This document shows positions 1-14,500 of a stretch of DNA of 64,000 nt, in pieces. The notes beneath the pieces are model-generated. The model was not told the DNA's origin. It did not search any database and saw nothing but the letters and a program-made list of their open reading frames with translations. Every line of letters starts with the position of its first letter. Within the stretch, counting starts at the first letter, position 1. This stretch comes from Eleginops maclovinus (taxonomy: Eukaryota > Chordata > Actinopteri > Perciformes > Eleginopidae): positions 12,510,512-12,574,511 of the forward strand of contig NC_086370.1 of assembly GCF_036324505.1 (NCBI RefSeq), written 5' to 3'. Both the position numbers and the translations under genes were made by a program.

Positions 1-3000
1 AGAACTTTTTTAACAATTTTACAGCTCACTACTTATTAAGGATAGACATTTGGCACATTTAATCAACTGTTTATCATCCGCTTCTGGAACTGATTCTACT
101 AAAAGGATCCGAATGATCCGAACAGGCTGCTATGTACATTCGAGATACCGGATGGGTAGACCAAATGTGAAAAACTCGCGTTTGATTATACTTTATAATC
201 TCTGTAACAATGTAGCCTGCATAATCCAGTTTGGTTAAAAGAAAGTAAGATTTTTTAGTTCACATTTATCCTGGCGCTTTATCAATAGCTATGCACATTT
301 TCTGAATGTACTTGTGCATTGTGTTCTTTAGTGAAGAAAGGTATGGATAAGCAGAACAGTAGTAAATGTGAAATGCTTAAAATATCATCCCGACTTCAAG
401 GTATGTTTATTCTGTTTCTGTAAAATAGAAAAAATAATTGTCTTAGAATGAGTTCTTCAGCACATTTGTAGTTCTCCCTTTTACACTGTGAAGGTGGAAA
501 GACAAAACGCCAATTCTGCAATGCCCTGTGCTGCCATGTCATTTCAAAGAGGAGTGTGCAGGGGGGATGTGGTGTCATTTTTCATTTAGGGAGGACACGT
601 TTGTTGTTGGCTTGGCTTTTTGATGTCAGTGAGTTCTCCTTCGGGGATGTTCTGGGCAATACTGCTATGATTAAAGTTCGAACCTCTAAAAATGCTCCCC
701 TGGTCATTTGCGAGGGTGTGTACATTATTGGTTGAATCCCATTGTGCTAAGCATTCACTGTTGGTGTAAATTTCATCCTCAAACATTCAAAGATCAACTG
801 GGTAAAACGTAGTATTATCACATCTCTTCCTAGGCAGGTATACTATTCAAATGTGTACCTCTTTTTGTGGGCGCTTTTTTCCTCTTCAGTAAAAGAATGG
901 GGTTGGTGTCTCAAATAGGGCTCTGACTTACTTGGAATATTTCTTTGTATGACAGAATATTTTCTGCCTCAAAAGTCATGGGTTTTGATGCGTATCTCAA
1001 TGTCATATTATTTCTGTTCACAATTTTAAAAAAAAGGTGTTGTTTAGTATGAGCCATGCATGAATACCTGGCTATCTTCAAATTTCTCCCAGGTTTCTGA
1101 ATGTCTGTGTTGGATGCTGTTAAAATGTCAATGTAATGCTTCATCACCAAAAGTAAAGGACCCAAGATACCTTGCCTTTATGCTTATGCTTTATGATTGG
1201 ATATAGTTTTTCTTGAAATAATTAAGACTAAAATTGCAATGCCTATGATGCAGTTCAGTAGCCTACAACATCACCCTTTTTTCTCAGAGTTTAAAAGCTC
1301 CTCCAGAGCCACAGGAGACATGATAGAAAAGCTGTGAACTACTCATTGTTACAAGTAGGCTGATCTTCATGTGTAAAATTGGCATAGTATCCCTTTTTAA
1401 GCCACCCTACATTTTTGAATATAAATGACCTTATTATGTACAAGTACCATAAAATTCCAATGGAAACCATCAAAGATTTTTTATCCCACTCTTAAGCCTT
1501 ATACGTCTGGGACTGGTATTTCTTGGAGACCTCTAGTAATAGTTACAAAGGTCGTCTGTGATCATCCACTGCAAATTACCTTGCATATTTAACCAAACAG
1601 AGAGGGTGCGTACAATTACAGAGTGTTCCTCTTACTATAGAGCATGGTATTTTTGAATATAATATACACATAAATGGTAGTAATATTATATGGTATAATA
1701 TTGTTTATATAATTACACATAAATATGATGTAATGTAATATTTAGGATATAAGCAGCCGTTACGACGAGCCTTGGTATTTTACCCCTTAATTCAAGTATA
1801 ATGCAGACTTTGCTAATCTCGTGTAAATGCACGACAGACATCATAGATATATATGTCTGTATATATGTCTCGTGTGAACAGGTTTTTTCATATAGGCCTG
1901 TCTAATGAAACCAATGTCTTCTTGCTTTAAGACCTAAAGTCCACACGAGACAGCACATTTTAAATACTGAAAATGATGTGTTGTGGGAAATGCATGAATA
2001 AATAATAACATGTTGCTGTCACTCTTACTTTCCACCATCACTAACTGAAACACATTCATGTTTCAGTTTGATAATGTTAAATAGTATCGTATAATAGGCT
2101 ATTCACTGGCCATTGAATATTGTTTGGATGTAAAAATGCATACATGGGTGTGAAATGTTGCCTGGCAACAGCTGCAGTAAGTGAAAGACAACCGACAAAT
2201 GCTGTGAGAACACATTTCAAAGTAGTAGGGCATTTCACAAGGTCTGAGTTCTTTGAGAAAATATCTACTCACACTCAGAGTGACTTCTCATGTTCAGTTC
2301 AGAAACAAGCTTTTACCTCATGTAACCTCGCCCAATCACATACTTGCTAACAAAGAGCTACGAGAGCTGTTTTGTGTCCATCTACTTTGCATTTTGGCAC
2401 CTGGTGAGCATGTGTATAGGCTTAGTAGGAAAGTCAAAAGTAAAATAATTAGTGATGTAATTGTCTTTCATCCGAGTGATGAGCAAAGTAATTCCTTTGT
2501 AATTTGGAAAAGTAATTAGTAAACATCCATTGATTACCTTTTCTGGACCACACAATAACAGTGGACAGAACCGATCTTTTCCCACTTTCTCGCTTGGTTT
2601 TAATCGCTGGAAGAGTAATCAGGAGAAAAACATTTATTTTGGAGACGTGCCATGCCATATGTGCAACTGTGTTAAAAGAGAGTTCTTAATATTGAGCATT
2701 CTGTTTTTAAATCCACATCCTCCTGACAAAAAGCCAAATCTAAGGCAACGTATCTTTATCAATCACAGAGCATTCAGCACTGTATTGACAAGTTGGCCCC
2801 TAAAAGACTAATTGAAGAAGCAACCAGCAGCCCTGCCTGCTTGCTTAGAGTTTCTTTTGTGAAGCCACCATGCCAAGATGCTCACTGTGTGCTGTCTAAT
2901 TGTATTGCCGGAGATATAATGATAGAACACAGGCTACCCAAATTAATTGAGGCTTGCCAGTCACAGCACAAATTATGCACCAAATGCCGCAGTGCTGCGT

Positions 3001-5619
3001 GTGAGAGAGTCACTGCACCAGAGCTAGAGCATTACAGTCATTATAGGTGTAGATTATGGTCTGATACAGGGGCTTGTTGCACTTAAGGAACAGCTAACAA
3101 ACAGATCCGTTCTGACACGCAGGTGCTGTGGTGTAATAACAATGCATCATTATAAAGCATATGGGGTTTTTCCCCCTCTCTTTTCATCATAATCTGATCT
3201 ATAACACTACTGCTTCAATAAATATCAAAGTAACTGGTGGGACTCATCTTTATATATGCAATCTGTGTGACCCATTTACTTTGTATCTGCTCACAGGTTT
3301 CAAACACTACTGAGCACAGAGTCTTGCTGCAGAACTAATAGACCCTTGACTCTAAATAAGTAATTTACTTTCGGATTATATATTCAATCGCTAACGTGTT
3401 CCAGATTAGCTTTTGCTTTTTGTAAGAATCTAAAATATGATTAGAATAATAACCCATGAAAAAAAGTTGCACTTGCTTACCAGCCAGTGAAAACTTTTGC
3501 AGGGGCACAAGCGCAGTGCATGATGTTTTACTGCCATCTGTTGCCAATACTTTAATATGTTTTATGCAATAGTAATATTTTAATGATGATCCTTCGTCAT
3601 TATTTATTTTCTGCGAAGGGCTGTGAAGGAGAATCGTTCAAATAACATTGTAAAGGGAAACACCTGCCATAAGGTTTAACAAATACCTCTGTGTAAAGGT
3701 GCGGTGCTGAAAATACTTGCAAAGTCCCTTAACATTGCAGGTAATATTTCAGTGGTGAACCTCGAGGAAAGTTGCAGTAATGCAGTTGCACTGAATTAGT
3801 CACACCCCAGTCTCGGTCTAAATGAGGATGTTAGAGATGACAAATCACTTATGATTAGAGCATTAGCCAGATGAAGAAATGCATAAATGATGATTGAGTA
3901 AAATGATCACAGCCATATTGTGGTTTTGCGTGTTTGGAGAAAATGAAATATTCATACACTTTTTGTTTGTTTACCTCGAGTTGGGAATTTGCTATTGTTG
4001 GTCCTGTGAGACTCGGCGCTGAATGGTGCGCAGGGATTCCCAATAAGAAATTACGTTTCATCTCTGCGTTAGACAAACCCAAGCCTCCATTTCTTCTGAT
4101 TCTCTCCTATGTTTGTTTGTGAAATATAATCCATTGTGGTTTTGTGTCTGTATGTGTATATGTGATGATGATGGTGATGAGGGCCTGTGGGGGTATATTC
4201 CAAGCTATCTGGCTACTAGACCAAGTAAAGCAGTCATCTTTATAAATAGTCATTTTTGCCTTAGAGCAAGACCAATGTAAATTAGACCGTTGGAGCATTC
4301 AATGTGCTCACGAGAGCTCATCAAGTAACATCATCATGTTTGCTTAGTGAGCATGCTCTCTGTGTCTCATAGGGACAGTCTTTGCAGCATTAGCAGTCCT
4401 AATGACAAGCTACTGTAGTTACCCCAAAGATATTTTCTCTGGATGTTAGGTGGCATTTTAGATCTTCAGTCTCAAATTTGCCTTAATGTATCAGTGTGTT
4501 TGTACAAAGTAGCTTTTGAGATCTCCATACCTGTAATTAGTCCTACCCGAAGTTGCATGTGCGTGATTGCCTGAGGGAGACGTCCTGGAAGGCTGTTTCA
4601 AATTAGCTGGAGGCCGATTGCCCTGATTGTTTCCATCTGGTCATTATGGCAGATATTTCATCATCATGATACGTAAGCAGAGAACGGTTGAATGAATTTG
4701 GAGATTTGCAGATCCATGAACCTACGGAACAAAAGTGCGCCATATAGATTACTCCCACTTTGGGAATCGTGTTTATGCGCGTGGCACAGATTGGACACCT
4801 TTTTTGCATAATGTACAACCCTTCCGAGAGCCTGCTATTTTATGTTGTCGGTGTAAAGCCAATGATGAATTGGGGAGAGACAATCACTTGACTTTTCCAT
4901 AGCTGGAATATGACACAAGTAGACCAGCTACTTAACTTTATGGCTGCAACATTAATGACTAGCGCCATTGTGTATTTCCCCAGAGAGACACAGAGGGTCA
5001 AATGATAAAATTGTCTTCCTACTCATTAGGTTTATAATGTATATCTAGTTTGTGCCCTCATTTTTATCATAATTAATCCTAAATGACATAATGGGCACTT
5101 TCACTCAGGCTGATTTGATCCTTACTATTATTACTGCTGTTTAATCTGTTTTAATTGAAACAAAACTGCATATCATGTTAATATCTATCCTAATTCCTGG
5201 TATATCTGTAGTTTGTTTGCAGGTATTATTTTGTGAATTTTATATATCTGCTGTGAAACACAACAACTTAAAGAATATCACTGCAGCACTGAGCAGAAAC
5301 ATCTCCATGAATGTATTATTTAAATCCGGCTGTGGAAGCTGTTTTATATTTTTGTTGTCTCTCCTGGGGTTTTTGGACGGTGGGATAAAAATGCACCATT
5401 GCTTCCAACGCTATCCACCAGTGCATAGCGTTTCTGAGAAAATAGTGTAAAATGTATAAGTAGTCATACATTTTTACAGTATAGTCTCAATGGTCACATT
5501 AGCAATCCTTATTGCTGTGACCGCACTGTTTGTCTCTCCATCATTTTTCATGCTTTACTGGATTTATTTACAGTGTCAGATATTTCTAACCCTGGTCTCT
5601 CTCTTTTTTCTCACAACAG
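1..5619 (+). other. eys intron (5' part cut by the window): no exon recognised
   Basis: AT-rich sequence with small AT tracts near 1.70 and 1.85 kb. No flanked open stretch resembling an EGF or LamG exon was seen. The short open frames here, such as 2793-3086, match no family I know. Confidence 0.55.
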
Positions 5620-5728
5620 ATACAATCTGCCCGTTGGCAAACAAGGAGGGTCTTGTATGATTGAAATAGCTGCCGATAATGGAACAGCCCAGCGTCTCGA
5701 GGAGAACGTTTCAAACCCCGTGTCAGAG
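5620..5728 (+). CDS. eys: eys exon: second half of a laminin-G domain
   Basis: The acceptor follows a pyrimidine-rich tract (ctctcttttttctcacaacag) and the donor is gtaacc. Phase 1 in and phase 0 out fits the next exon exactly. The translation starts RYNLPVGKQGG, has a strand-like MIEIAADNG, and leads into EPFGPIFLGD of the next exon, as in the second half of a LamG fold. The exon carrying the first half was not found upstream in the window. It is short, so this is the least certain eys exon. Confidence 0.72.
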
Positions 5729-8700
5729 GTAACCTGACCGACCTGCAGTCAAATCGAGCCTTTGTCACAACCAATTTCTACCTTTGCATGTCTCACCCAT
5801 GCCTGTTTTACCATTGTTTGACACTACAGTGTACACACATCGTATGTCAATTAAAACATAAGTAAATCTCCTGCTTGACATCTGCATCCATGACTAAATG
5901 ATTAGAAGGAATACATTAGATATAATTAATTCAGTCTTCCTGTATAGGTATATTATTACTAGTATCACAGAATTTCAAAGGTTTCCCTATATGGGCTAAA
6001 ACACTTAGCTTCTGCATGTGGATATTAAATTACATCATGAATTGTATGCCTTTAATCACTTATAAGACATATAACAGAAACATTATGAACAGATTGAGTG
6101 TAGGTTATCAACGTCTCACTGTTTCTAGGTAGGAGCAGTTGCTTTATGTATGAAGAGCATGAGCTCCCATTAAAACGTGTGCACCTGTTACATTTTCGCC
6201 AAGATAATCACACACGGCAAATCCTTTACCTAATGTCGACATGTAAGAAGCACAAAGCTAGTTCTCACTTGTTAATCACGGCCTTGTCTTTTCATTCTGG
6301 CTCATTAATTTGATTAACTACACCTATATTTGCTATAAAATTAATAATTTTTGTTTTTCACTTTCAAAGAGGCAGACAGGGGCTCGACCTTCCCACAGGC
6401 TCCAAATGTCTCCCCTTCCTCCCTCAATGTGATTTATAGTCTTTAATTTGAGATGTCAGAATTTTTATTTTTTCCCTTTTTTGTTAATAATACATTCATT
6501 ACACAAATATCTTCCCTACAAAGGTATTGCATGTTGGCTGCTCATAAAAAGTAGGACTGTATGTACAGTATCTATGAATGTATTACCACAATTTAAATGT
6601 TATACTTGAAATGTATATCATTTCATTTTTGTTTGGCCTTCAACTCTAGTTAAATGAATCAAAATGTGGTTTGGGCTTTAAGCTAATATCATTTTAATAT
6701 ATATATATACATATATATACAATAGGGAAAAAGAAAACCCTCACATGTTGGAAAAGAGTTAATAATAAAGCTTTTCTTTCTGTTGGTGTCATGTTTTTCA
6801 CTGTGTAAAGTATCACCGCATTTGCATAATAATGCTATATAGAAATAAGTTAATGAAATTGAGGCCCCATTGACTTATTCTCCCTTCAAACAGAACCATA
6901 CAAATCAGCATATGGCATTCATGAAATGCATGCTGCAAGTCCATTCACAAAGTCATGAATATTACATAAGTGGATATTTCAAATGAGCTCTTCTCATAAA
7001 CATGGTAAACAAACTTGAAGACACCATAAAGTGGTCACATGAGCCCATTGTCGTCATGCAGCTTCTCAGGACAATAGCTGGTGGTATTTAATGAAATATG
7101 GTTCAGCTCATTATAAAAGTATCCATCCATAGCGGCTTATTTTATTTGTACCTTCAACTTTGTAAAAGATTTTAGGGCTCTTAACTTTGTGGTGAGGTTA
7201 CATTCCTGTGAACCCCTGTGGTCTGTGTCTTTTTATAGACTTTCTAACGTAGCAGATATGACATTTAAAGCTTGTGTTAATTCAACATCCCAGATGATAA
7301 GGTCCACTGCAGCTGCCCAACACCTTTCATCAAGTGCTAGCATGGTGTAATGGTTAGTGTTACATTTGAGGGAAGTCTTATTAATTCTAACAGTTCGGAT
7401 TTCATAGCAGCTCATGTGAGTCTTAAAATGTCTGATTCTGTGGGGTTTTTTTATGTGCTCAAATAGTCAGTCACTTTATTCTGTCTGAAGATATTTACAT
7501 ACTATTGTATGCCATATAAATTGGGATATCCTCACCATAGATTTGAAAAAATATTCACAAGATTTTACCTAACCATAACTGAGCCTCGATAGCACCATAA
7601 TGTTGTTCTAATATAAAGCCTCCCATAACAACATGTCTGTTAGATACAAAGCATTTTAAATACATGACATGAGGTGTGAGGTGTTAAATTTAATGACCCT
7701 TTATATGAAAACCAGTTTTTATATCTACCATGACCAGATTTGATATATTCCACTTTAAGAAGTCAGTACTCATCTACATATTGGCAGCTGTGTCAATAAA
7801 AGTGAGGATGTTTTTTTTCATTGTTTTATTGTTTATTTTATAGGTTGGAAAGCTTGAAGTGAGCAACGTGAAAATGAAAGGGTCTCAGTTCTATTGGACA
7901 TTATTTTTTAATATTTTCAAATTATAATAGCCAGGTTAGTGCTTTTCATATATTAAAGAGAAAATCCCTTTGACTCAGGAGAGTGCTGTATTGTGAAAGT
8001 CACTGACACAAGTTACATAATTGGCTAGAATGTGTAAATGATGCGTAATGAAGCTGGGATAAATGTTAGGATGTCTTTCGTAAATGAATCACCATGCATG
8101 GTGGGAGTATGAAAGAAAGTGTTATGTGAAGCATCTAAATAGAAAGTAGTATATTCATTCGAACATCTGGAGGTCAAAGAAATGTTTAATTTAGTACTAA
8201 TATGAGACCGTCTTGTGCTTAATTATTTTTATTTCTTGCAGCTCCGCTCTGGTAACAGACACAATTATGCCTCACTTTTTAAATTGACCTTTATGGTATG
8301 ATAAGCTGCAAGTTCACAGAATGTATCTACATTAGTTCTTACCAATTACCTTACACATCAGAGAAGGCTTGCAGCATGTTCTAGTTATTGTACCACTCTC
8401 TTATTGTATCAGGTGTGTGTCTTATCATATGATGTCAGCAGGACAGAAAAAGGAAACGATTATAACTCCAGTTTCTTGTCTAGGTCATGCTAAAACCGCA
8501 TTAAGCTGAAGAGCAACAGAAGCTGATAGTGTTAATCTTTCTTGTTGATCTTAATATATGGTTAGGTCCTGTTAATGTTATAATAATGGTAATATATTCA
8601 TGCACACACTGATATTGAGAGCCTGTTTTTAGCTGAGTAGCTTGTACGTGATGGGATTTTGTATGATTTAGTGTGATCTACTAAACGATAACACTGAGGA

Positions 8701-11496
8701 CTGGCTTTCTACCATTTTTTTGCAGGAACCCTTTGGACCCATATTTCTCGGGGATGTTTCATCCCATTGGGAGATGCATGATGGGAGTGCAAAGGGAGCA
8801 AGGAGATTCATTGGATGCATCGGGCAACTTCAGGTCAACTCAAAAGAGATTTACCTGGTGGGTGAGGCTGTGAGCGGGAGAAACATCAAGAATTGTGACC
8901 CGCCTGTCTGCCAACACCTTCCCTGTCGTAATGGAGGAACTTGTAGAAGGTACTTGGTCACCTTTTACACTAATGAAATGTCACCAAACTATCTTTGAAC
9001 TTAAAAGCCATTAAGAATAGGAAATACAGAGTTTCTGTAAGGAATTTTCCCTCTGTGATAATAATCTATAACATGCAATAAATTACAGAAGGAAAGAGGT
9101 GAACTGCAGCTCAGTTGTTACATACATGTACGTTTCAACAAAGAAAGAAGAATACCATTTTGCTAAAACCAATAAAGATCATGAAACTGTACAGTAGCGT
9201 GAGTGACAGGGTCATTACACGTTTGACCTGCTGTTTCCTCCCGCCCATGTGACTCAGTATGAAGCAATACTGCTAGAGCCAGATTCCACTTTAAATTGTT
9301 TTTCCAATCCCCACAAATATGAATGAGTTGTGGCTCTGCAGTAGGAGCTTTGAGCACACACTAACCCAGTCAGCCAGCTTAGGAAAAGACAGTTTTGGCA
9401 ATGGCTTCTCTCCCCAGCACCAACCATTACTTAATGCAGAACTGTTCAGTTGTCAAGCTTATCTTATCTACATTAGACTGATTTTAATGTCGGCCTACTC
9501 CAGGCTAACAGTGCACTGTGAAATATTTGACTGGGACTCAGCAGAAAATCTATATAAATTGCTTGTTAATTGCATCAAATGCTGAAATTGTTATACTGAT
9601 AACGAACCAATTTGCCAAAATGTCCTGCAGCAGTTACTCATCCGACTGAAGAGAAACCTAATGTAGCACATAAATGCATAAGATTGCTACGTGTATTAGA
9701 AAAGCTCCCAGAATTTTCCGTTAGAAGTTGGTGGAGACCAAAAGCTGAGCTAAAACTAGTGAACATTGAAAGTTTTGTTGTTGTTTTTGTTTTTACCTCC
9801 AAAAATGAATATATACTTTGTTACAACAATGTTTAGTATTTCATAACATTGGTTTCACTTGGAAATGTTGTAATGCTGCATGGTCAAGAAAATAATTCCA
9901 GTGCTTTCTATAAATCCAGTCACGGCAATCCCTATGCCAAACTTAGTCCCTTATATGTGCAGATCTTTTCTCCCTTCATATTTATTTAGTGCAGCTCATC
10001 AGACTGCCATCACACACCACTTACCAGCAATTTTGGCTGTCTTTATAAGTGTGCAATAACTACATATGATGCTCTTTCACCTGAGGTAATCCTGAAAATA
10101 GCTGCTCTGAATGTCTTCTTCATTGTGTTATGACAGTGTTAATTAACATGCATTTATTAAACAGGAAATGAAAAGGGGCGCCGGGAATTTCATAATATGA
10201 ATGGCTCTAAGAATACCAATTAAGAGCCGGGGGCATTGTGGTCACGATGGCTTGTCATGTGTGAAAAAGTGCACCTTGCAATTATCTGTGTGACGAATAA
10301 AAGTTAATGCAGTATCCTCTTCAACTACACGGTATGCAGGGGTCACCCGGAGTGCATAGAGCTCTCTTCATTCTGTTAGTTGCCCTGGATTGCACCGCCG
10401 CACTATAATAGGATGAAAAAGGATTTTGATTGTGGGATCATTTGGGGTGATATTGGCGCTGTCGCTTTGTCATGGTATATTTCTGTTCACGTAGAAATGC
10501 AGAAATATCGATATTAAACCTGAGTGCATAATGGCTTTTGGTTGGCGGGGGATACCTACATGTAAGGTATACTGTATAAGTGACATCGGTGTGATGAGCC
10601 AGACAATCAGCAACCAAGGGGAGCTCTCAGCGGTTGTTTGATTCATTTTTAAACCTCAGCTAGGTTGCTGAGACCATGTCATTAAATTCAGCACATGGAA
10701 ATTATAAAACGGAATTTCTTTCAAGACACATTCATGCTAAAGTAAATAGTTGTTGCTCTGTAACAACAAGATCACTCTTGAGGACAGTAGAATACTGGAA
10801 TATTACTTCTATACTAATATAACTAGCTTTTTTGTTTACCCACCTCTATAGGCGTCTTCAGTAACAGCATGGGGGCTATGAATTGAGACCATCTGTAATG
10901 CACCCAGCAATTTTCACTTACATGTTATTTATATTTAGTGTGAGAAGTTATTTGGAGCCATGTTTCTGGCAGCCTGATCCCTCAAGTCCAATATTTGTTT
11001 TTGCTTTTAGCGCAATGTTTATATTTTAGATGCTCAATACTTTGCTGTTTTTACTAACTAGCTTTTGATTTTGGTTGTCTGTGAGCAGGACGTGTATGGT
11101 TGTTGAGAGCAGGGAAAGTCACTCAAAAGAATATACTTGGTGGTTAAATTTACAAAAACAAAAGCTGAAAGACACTGAAATTCTGATGTATAATTAGGAT
11201 ATTATAATTTGGATAGAAATGATTAAGTATTGATTATAGCAGATTTGTTTCAGAATGTGAGTTCTTGTTGTTGGACTAAGAGACAGCAGATTGAAACACA
11301 TCACACACATAGTTCCACATTTAGTTTACTGAGAGAATTATTGAAATATGCTTAACCTCCTTAGCGTGCGCACACACACACACACACACACATAGAGGAA
11401 AATTATGTAGACAGTGCTACTTCTTGCTAATTGCCTGCAAGATGAGATGCTGTCTTGTTCGTTCTGTGATGGTCCAGCTTCAGCAACACACACATA

Positions 11497-11568
<72 letters not shown>

Positions 11569-14500
11569 CCCAAACACCCAAACAAACAGACCTCCACTAA
11601 AGTCAATTTTTCCCTTGCTCCATTTCACTGCCTGCAATTGTTCCTCACAAAGAAAGTGAAACCAATTGTATCTTAATCAGAGTTCCAGCTATACTTGTTT
11701 CAAAGTACCCAAGAAATAAATCAAGGTCCAAGAAACAATTATTTTAATTTACCATGAGAAACAAACATAGCTATCGTCCCGTGTGCAATTGCAGTCCCTG
11801 AAGAATATTTTCAGAGAGAACTTGCTCATTACAGAGTTCATTGCATTAGTGTCTTTGAATTTTGGAGGACATGTGCATTCAAAACAACTTCTTTTTTTCC
11901 AGAATTGGTTATTTTTATACAGAGACAATTTCTTGTCTAAAAATGAGTTTCTGTGTAACCTTGACATACTTAGGAGTTGCATATCATTATTATATAAGAA
12001 TTAAAATAACAAGGGTCTCACATAACTCAGTATAAAAACATACAGGAAAAGGAAATGCTTGTTCTTTTGATTTGTCTTTTATAGCTGACCTTGGAAACAA
12101 CAGAAAGAAAAACGCCGAAGGGAATAAAGGGATTTGTTTCCATGAACATTCATGACTGTCTCAGACAGTCGTGAATAGAAATGGTGTTATCTCAAATAAT
12201 CAGAAAGAATTTCTAACCAAGGCTACTATTAAGTGTTAAAGCTGGGGTCATCAACACATTTGGTAAAAATAAAAAATACAGTGCATTAGTCATTCCATGA
12301 GTACTTTCAGACTTCCCTTACCTGCCTGCTGCTCTCATACCTAAACCTATTGATTTTTAGTAAATCAATGCCTCAGTTATTCCCTTAAACAGCTGGAGAC
12401 TGTTGTTCTGAGCAAGAAATATTTATACATGTGCAGGACTCTGCCAGGTTAGCAATCATGCTGTTATCTGCAGAAAGGAAATGTTATTTTAGTGCAAAAT
12501 AAGTAACAACATTGTGGCACTAAATAATTGTTGTGATCAGTAATGTGTTGTGCCCTTGTGTTTGTTTGTACTAGCCTTTTGATCATTCGTTGACTTCAGT
12601 GGTTTGAGTTTTGGAGAGATTAGGAGACATTTTTCGGGAACTCCATACTCAGTTGTTGCAGGTTTTGCACTCTCCATTTAAAGGAATCTGTTCTCTAGAA
12701 AAGAATAACATCATGTTATTTTATTAAATCAACACAAGACAGTCTTCAGTGTAAACACCACTTTTTACTTTATATTTTCCTTCCCCCCGTTGTCATGTCA
12801 GTGATAGTTTGAGATGTTTTTTGTCTCCTTTCACCTTTTAAACACTTGTTTCAGTTTTGGTTCGAACAACAATACAGCTCAACATGTTGTCTTATTTTTA
12901 TTCCATTACAAAGGCTACGTCTGTTTCATAGAAGTTGCCTGGAACATTTGGCCCAATGACAGCTAGCTGGTGTTAAGGTGAGAGAGCAGACCAGTGATGG
13001 AGCTATATCACAGCATGGAGTCGAAGGAATGGACCGGTTTTCTGTTTGAAGAGAAAATACGGTTGAGTCTTGCTTAGGTCTGCCGCAAATACATGTTATC
13101 ATCACGTATCATTTCATCTGTCTGAACCTCCGTTAGTAAAGAAATGATTTGTTTGGCACAACTTTATTTCTGATACACGGAGGCAATGCAGTTTATAAGA
13201 AGACATTCTGCTTGGTTTTTAGCCTTTCAGGAGTTAAAAAATCCCCCCCTAAAAAAAGCTGTGTATAAACATACTGGCACATTTGAGAAGTGTAGAGTTT
13301 AAGTGTGTGTGTATATACTTTAAAAGTGTTGCAGAGTGCAGTGTGTTCTAGTTTGGACCTTTAGAAATAATATCTGATCCCTTGAGAAAAGTTCCCTCAC
13401 ACGTTAGGCTTACTTTCTATAAGGATTTCATTTCAAGTATCATCTAAAGTATGCTTTTCTATGGCAGTGTGTTTCTAAGAACTCTGTTGTGGGGACTTAA
13501 CAGACAAGGGAACGTTTGCAGGGGTGCCTGGAAGAGGTCAGAGAAATATCGAACAGCCGTCTGCTAAAACAGGAGCCTGAGTGAGTCAGGTGAATGCCAT
13601 GTGTAAATTCCTCTTCATCCCTCTGGTCATAATGAAATGCAGATGACAAACAATTGAGTGGAAAGTCAGTTGCCTTTTAAATGATTTCCTCTCCAACCCA
13701 CCCAGGATCACAGTGTCCGTAATATAACAGTGTCAAATTGGCAGTTTGTTATACTGAAAGGCAAATGGCGTTTCAGTACCTGAGCAGTTCTTCTCTATAA
13801 ATAATATCTGCTAAACCTAGCGGTCCTTTTTATTTTAACAAAGGATGAAGTGGGCTACACGCTTTCATCCCGAGAACTGAAGATTTTCATGGCAGCAGAG
13901 CCTCATTCGGGCCTCGATGTAGGATTGTATTTGCATACCAACAAGCACTTAAAAGGAAGTCTTCTGTAAATAACTTACAAGGGATAAAATGTGAGGAATA
14001 CTTATGTCCGAAGAGCTTATGGTTCTAGCTGACAGGGATATCATAAGCTAACCGGTCAATTATTCATCATTTTATCTGGTACTCATTAGATTAAAAATGT
14101 AGTATTCCTTAATAATTCATCCAGCCTTTGTGCTGCAGCGGTGTAGGTTTTGAGAAACTTGAGCACCACATTCATGCCTTCGAGATTTACATATTTAAAA
14201 TGAGTGTGCAAACATTTCAACAATTACATAATCAAAGTGATTGCCTCAGACAAATTAAAGTAACCTTTTGTCACCCCACACTTCACGTATTTTTGATTAA
14301 GCCAATTAAGACTAAAGTGTTTTCAACTGAGCTACTGCGCCTCCTCTACTTACACCTTTCAGTAGACCGAGATATCTGCTTCCTGTTTTGAGTGCTTATT
14401 TGCTATACATGTGAAAATTCCTGTGTTATATTGTATATCACCTTGTGTTACATATTGTGTATGTGCTCTTTTTGCTCTTTACACATCTAAAGAGAATTTA

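Noticed and set aside
2793..3086. 97-codon cysteine-containing open frame
   Set aside because: No EGF, LamG or other family pattern and no convincing splice context; its cysteine spacing fits no EGF repeat.
11338..11659. Open frames with Cys/Val or Thr/His repeats
   Set aside because: They are translations of the CA microsatellite.
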